Of a stretch of DNA of 15,267 bases, positions 13,554 to 15,267 are shown piece after piece. Each line of letters opens with the position of its first letter. The stretch's first letter is position 1. The translations under genes were made by a program, and so were the position numbers. The stretch spans positions 1-15,267 of the forward strand of contig CAITUB010000122.1 of assembly GCA_903895515.1 (NCBI GenBank), given 5' to 3'. Under the pieces are notes generated by a model. That model saw nothing but the letters and a program-made list of their open reading frames with translations, searched no databases and was not told the origin of the DNA. This DNA comes from an uncultured Acidimicrobium sp. GTDB taxonomy: Bacteria; Actinomycetota; Acidimicrobiia; Acidimicrobiales; Ilumatobacteraceae.

Positions 13554-14534
13554 ATGGCGTTTCCGCAATCTCGACCCCGTCGTCTTCGTCAAAGCCCAGC
13601 ACTGCGAGAACTCGTTGCTGAAGTTCGTCTTGGGGTTTCCGATGTAGTTGCACCGCTATTTGTGCGTGAAGGTATTACTGCGCCACAGCCAATTTCATCG
13701 TTGTCTGGCGTCATGCAACACACGCTGAAGTCGCTGAAAGAAGAAGTTCGGACGCTTGCCGACCTGGGAGTGCCTGGAGTCATTTTGTTTGGAGTTCCTG
13801 CAGTCAAGGACGAAGTTGGATCAGGCGCCTTTGATCCCAATGGAATCGTGCAGGTTGCACTGCGTGAATTGCACGAAGAATTAGGCAATCGCATCGTGTT
13901 GATGGCCGACTTGTGTGTTGATGAGTACACATCGCACGGACATTGCGGAGTTCTGAATGCAGCAGGGGATGTTGATAATGATGCGACGCTCGAGATTTAT
14001 TGCAAAGCCGCATTGGCTCAGGCACAAGCCGGCGCTCAAGTAGTTGCGCCAAGCGGAATGATGGACGGACAAGTTGGGGCCATTCGTGCAGCGCTTGACG
14101 GCGCCGGTTTTCACGACACCGCGATCATGGCTTATTCCGCAAAGTATGCCTCAGGTTTGTATGGTCCATTCCGCGATGCGGTAGATGTGCAAATTGCTGG
14201 TGGCGGTAATCGCAAGGGTTACCAACAAGATTGGCGCAATGCTCGCGAAGCACTTCGTGAAGTTGCAGCCGACATTGAGCAAGGCGCTGACATTGTGATG
14301 GTAAAACCTGCCATGAGTTACCTCGATGTCATTGCTGCAGTGAGTCAGCGTGTTGATGTTCCGGTTGCCGCGTATCACGTAAGTGGCGAATACGCCATGA
14401 TCAAAGCTGCTGCTGCAAATGGCTGGATCGATCACGACACTGTTGCAGTCGAGCAATTGACTGCAGTGAAGCGAGCTGGCGCAGACATTATTTTGACGTA
14501 TTTCGCGCGTTGGTTCGCCGAAACCCAACAATAG
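13554..14534 (+). CDS. hemB: Delta-aminolevulinic acid dehydratase (porphobilinogen synthase)
   Basis: This 326-aa enzyme condenses two 5-aminolevulinate molecules to porphobilinogen; it is normally a cytosolic octamer. The Schiff-base lysines are K197 in MAYSAKYASG and K251 in IVMVKPAMSYLD. The metal-site segment reads DLCVDEYTSHGHCG, so two of the three cysteines of zinc enzymes are present (C121, C131), with Asp123 in the middle position. Other family marks are PLFVREG, LFGVPAVKDEVGS and YQQDWRNAREALREV. It is separated from hemD by 22 nt with its own promoter-like TAGCCT, and hemL follows after 8 nt. Confidence 0.97.
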   Translation: MAFPQSRPRRLRQSPALRELVAEVRLGVSDVVAPLFVREGITAPQPISSLSGVMQHTLKSLKEEVRTLADLGVPGVILFGVPAVKDEVGSGAFDPNGIVQVALRELHEELGNRIVLMADLCVDEYTSHGHCGVLNAAGDVDNDATLEIYCKAALAQAQAGAQVVAPSGMMDGQVGAIRAALDGAGFHDTAIMAYSAKYASGLYGPFRDAVDVQIAGGGNRKGYQQDWRNAREALREVAADIEQGADIVMVKPAMSYLDVIAAVSQRVDVPVAAYHVSGEYAMIKAAAANGWIDHDTVAVEQLTAVKRAGADIILTYFARWFAETQQ

Positions 14535-14537
14535 GAG
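14533..14537 (+). promoter_or_regulatory. Strong Shine-Dalgarno AGGAG for hemL
   Basis: AGGAG overlaps the hemB stop codon and lies 5 nt before the ATG at 14543. It fixes the hemL start upstream of the conserved region, and so supports translation of the unusual cysteine-rich extension. Confidence 0.75.
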
Positions 14538-14542
14538 TCGCA

Positions 14543-15267
14543 ATGACTATCCCGTTTTGTGATCCATCTCTCTGTGTGTCTGCAGGTTGCAGCGCAACTG
14601 TGTGCACCGGCAAAGCAATTGCATCAAACCACACTTTTTTTGAGCGTTCAGCCAATGTCATTCCTGGTGGTGTGAACTCTTCTATTCGTGCATTCAAATC
14701 TGTTGGCGGTGAGCCGTACATCGTTGCTCGCGGCGAAGGCGCACACATTGTTGATGTCGAGGGCAATCGCTACATCGACTTGGTGCAAAGTTATGGCGCA
14801 GTAATTTTGGGTCACGCGCATCCGGCAATTACTGCTGCATTGATTGAAGCCGCTGGCGACGGAACGTCCTTTGGCGCACCAACGCCGCGCGAAATGAAAT
14901 TGGCAGAAGCAATCCGCGAACGAGTGCCAAGTTGCGAACGTGTTCGACTCATGAACAGCGGTACCGAGGCGACAAGTACTGCAGTACGTCTTGCTCGCGG
15001 AGCAACTGGCCGAAAGCGAATCATTACGTTTTACGGAAACTTTCACGGCGCAACCGATGCGTTGCTTGCAGCAGGTGGAAGCGGAATCGCAACGCTAGGA
15101 ATTCCTGGAACAGCAGGTGTTCCAGAAGAAGCAGTTGCCAACACATTGGTGGTTCCGTACAACGTGGTTCCAGAAATTGGTAACGATGTTGCAGCAGTTA
15201 TTGTTGAGCCAGTAGCTGCGAACATGGGCGTTGTTGCGCCAGCACCTGGTTTCTTGGAAGGTCTACG
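14543..15267 (+). CDS. hemL: Glutamate-1-semialdehyde 2,1-aminomutase, 5' part (3' end outside window)
   Basis: This PLP enzyme converts the HemA product into 5-aminolevulinate, the substrate of HemB. The 241 residues present have the family blocks in order: VIPGGVNSSIRAFKSVGG (39-56), ILGHAHP (88-94), DGTSFGAPTPREMKLAEAI, NSGTEATSTAVRLARG (138-153, PLP-phosphate binding), FHGATDALL, and VIVEPVAANMGVV. The PLP lysine lies beyond the window. The frame stays open to the last base. The N-terminus is about 20 residues longer than usual and contains Cys6, Cys11, Cys16 and Cys21. The canonical GSWGPMILGHAHP reads QSYGAVILGHAHP. With AGGAG 5 nt upstream, the ATG start is well supported. hemB and hemL are probably co-transcribed. 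Confidence 0.95.
   Translation, partial: MTIPFCDPSLCVSAGCSATVCTGKAIASNHTFFERSANVIPGGVNSSIRAFKSVGGEPYIVARGEGAHIVDVEGNRYIDLVQSYGAVILGHAHPAITAALIEAAGDGTSFGAPTPREMKLAEAIRERVPSCERVRLMNSGTEATSTAVRLARGATGRKRIITFYGNFHGATDALLAAGGSGIATLGIPGTAGVPEEAVANTLVVPYNVVPEIGNDVAAVIVEPVAANMGVVAPAPGFLEGL

Overview
This window looks like a chromosomal housekeeping segment of an actinobacterium (Actinomycetota) with moderate G+C, near 50% by eye. It is dense and ordered, with no mobile element, CRISPR array, tRNA or rRNA visible. The gene set and order point to this phylum: a mycothiol-type glycosyltransferase next to a YbjN protein, an Rv0474-like XRE regulator, a twin-motif RsiG-type c-di-GMP anti-sigma factor, and a rex-hemA-hemC-hemD-hemB-hemL run. 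The middling G+C and compact spacing would fit an aquatic member of Acidimicrobiia, but that is an inference.

Layout. Positions 1-1052 hold the 3' part of glutamine-dependent NAD synthetase (nadE). It converges on a two-gene minus-strand unit (histidine phosphatase, then MFS transporter, 2835-1049). A 36-bp divergent promoter gap leads into a plus-strand block: MoaD/ThiS-like protein, RsiG-like anti-sigma factor, XRE regulator, MshA-like glycosyltransferase and YbjN protein (2872-5679). Next come proC (5766-6557), a structured leader RNA candidate, an S-adenosylmethionine hydrolase (DUF62), a possible 25-aa leaderless membrane peptide, and an acyl-CoA synthetase-like enzyme (to 9192). A minus-strand seven-helix membrane protein (9936-9142) diverges from rex. 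The rex-hemACD genes are tightly overlapped, hemB has its own promoter signature, and hemL is cut by the window end.

How the genes work together. Rex senses the NADH/NAD+ ratio and probably controls itself, the downstream tetrapyrrole genes and perhaps the divergent membrane protein through an operator at 9957-9974. HemA, HemL, HemB, HemC and HemD carry glutamyl-tRNA to uroporphyrinogen III, so only the entry enzyme GltX is missing. The 2872-5679 block mixes signalling (RsiG, XRE) with thiol metabolism (MshA).

Most interesting points: the RsiG homologue with one perfect and one nearly perfect c-di-GMP motif; a three-hairpin leader with a GAAA tetraloop and a 7-nt loop-loop complement before the SAM hydrolase; a Rex operator placed over both divergent promoters; a hemL N-terminal extension with four cysteines spaced exactly five residues apart; and a repeated TANNNT-6/7 nt-start-codon pattern indicating widespread leaderless transcription, which also supports the 25-aa gene.
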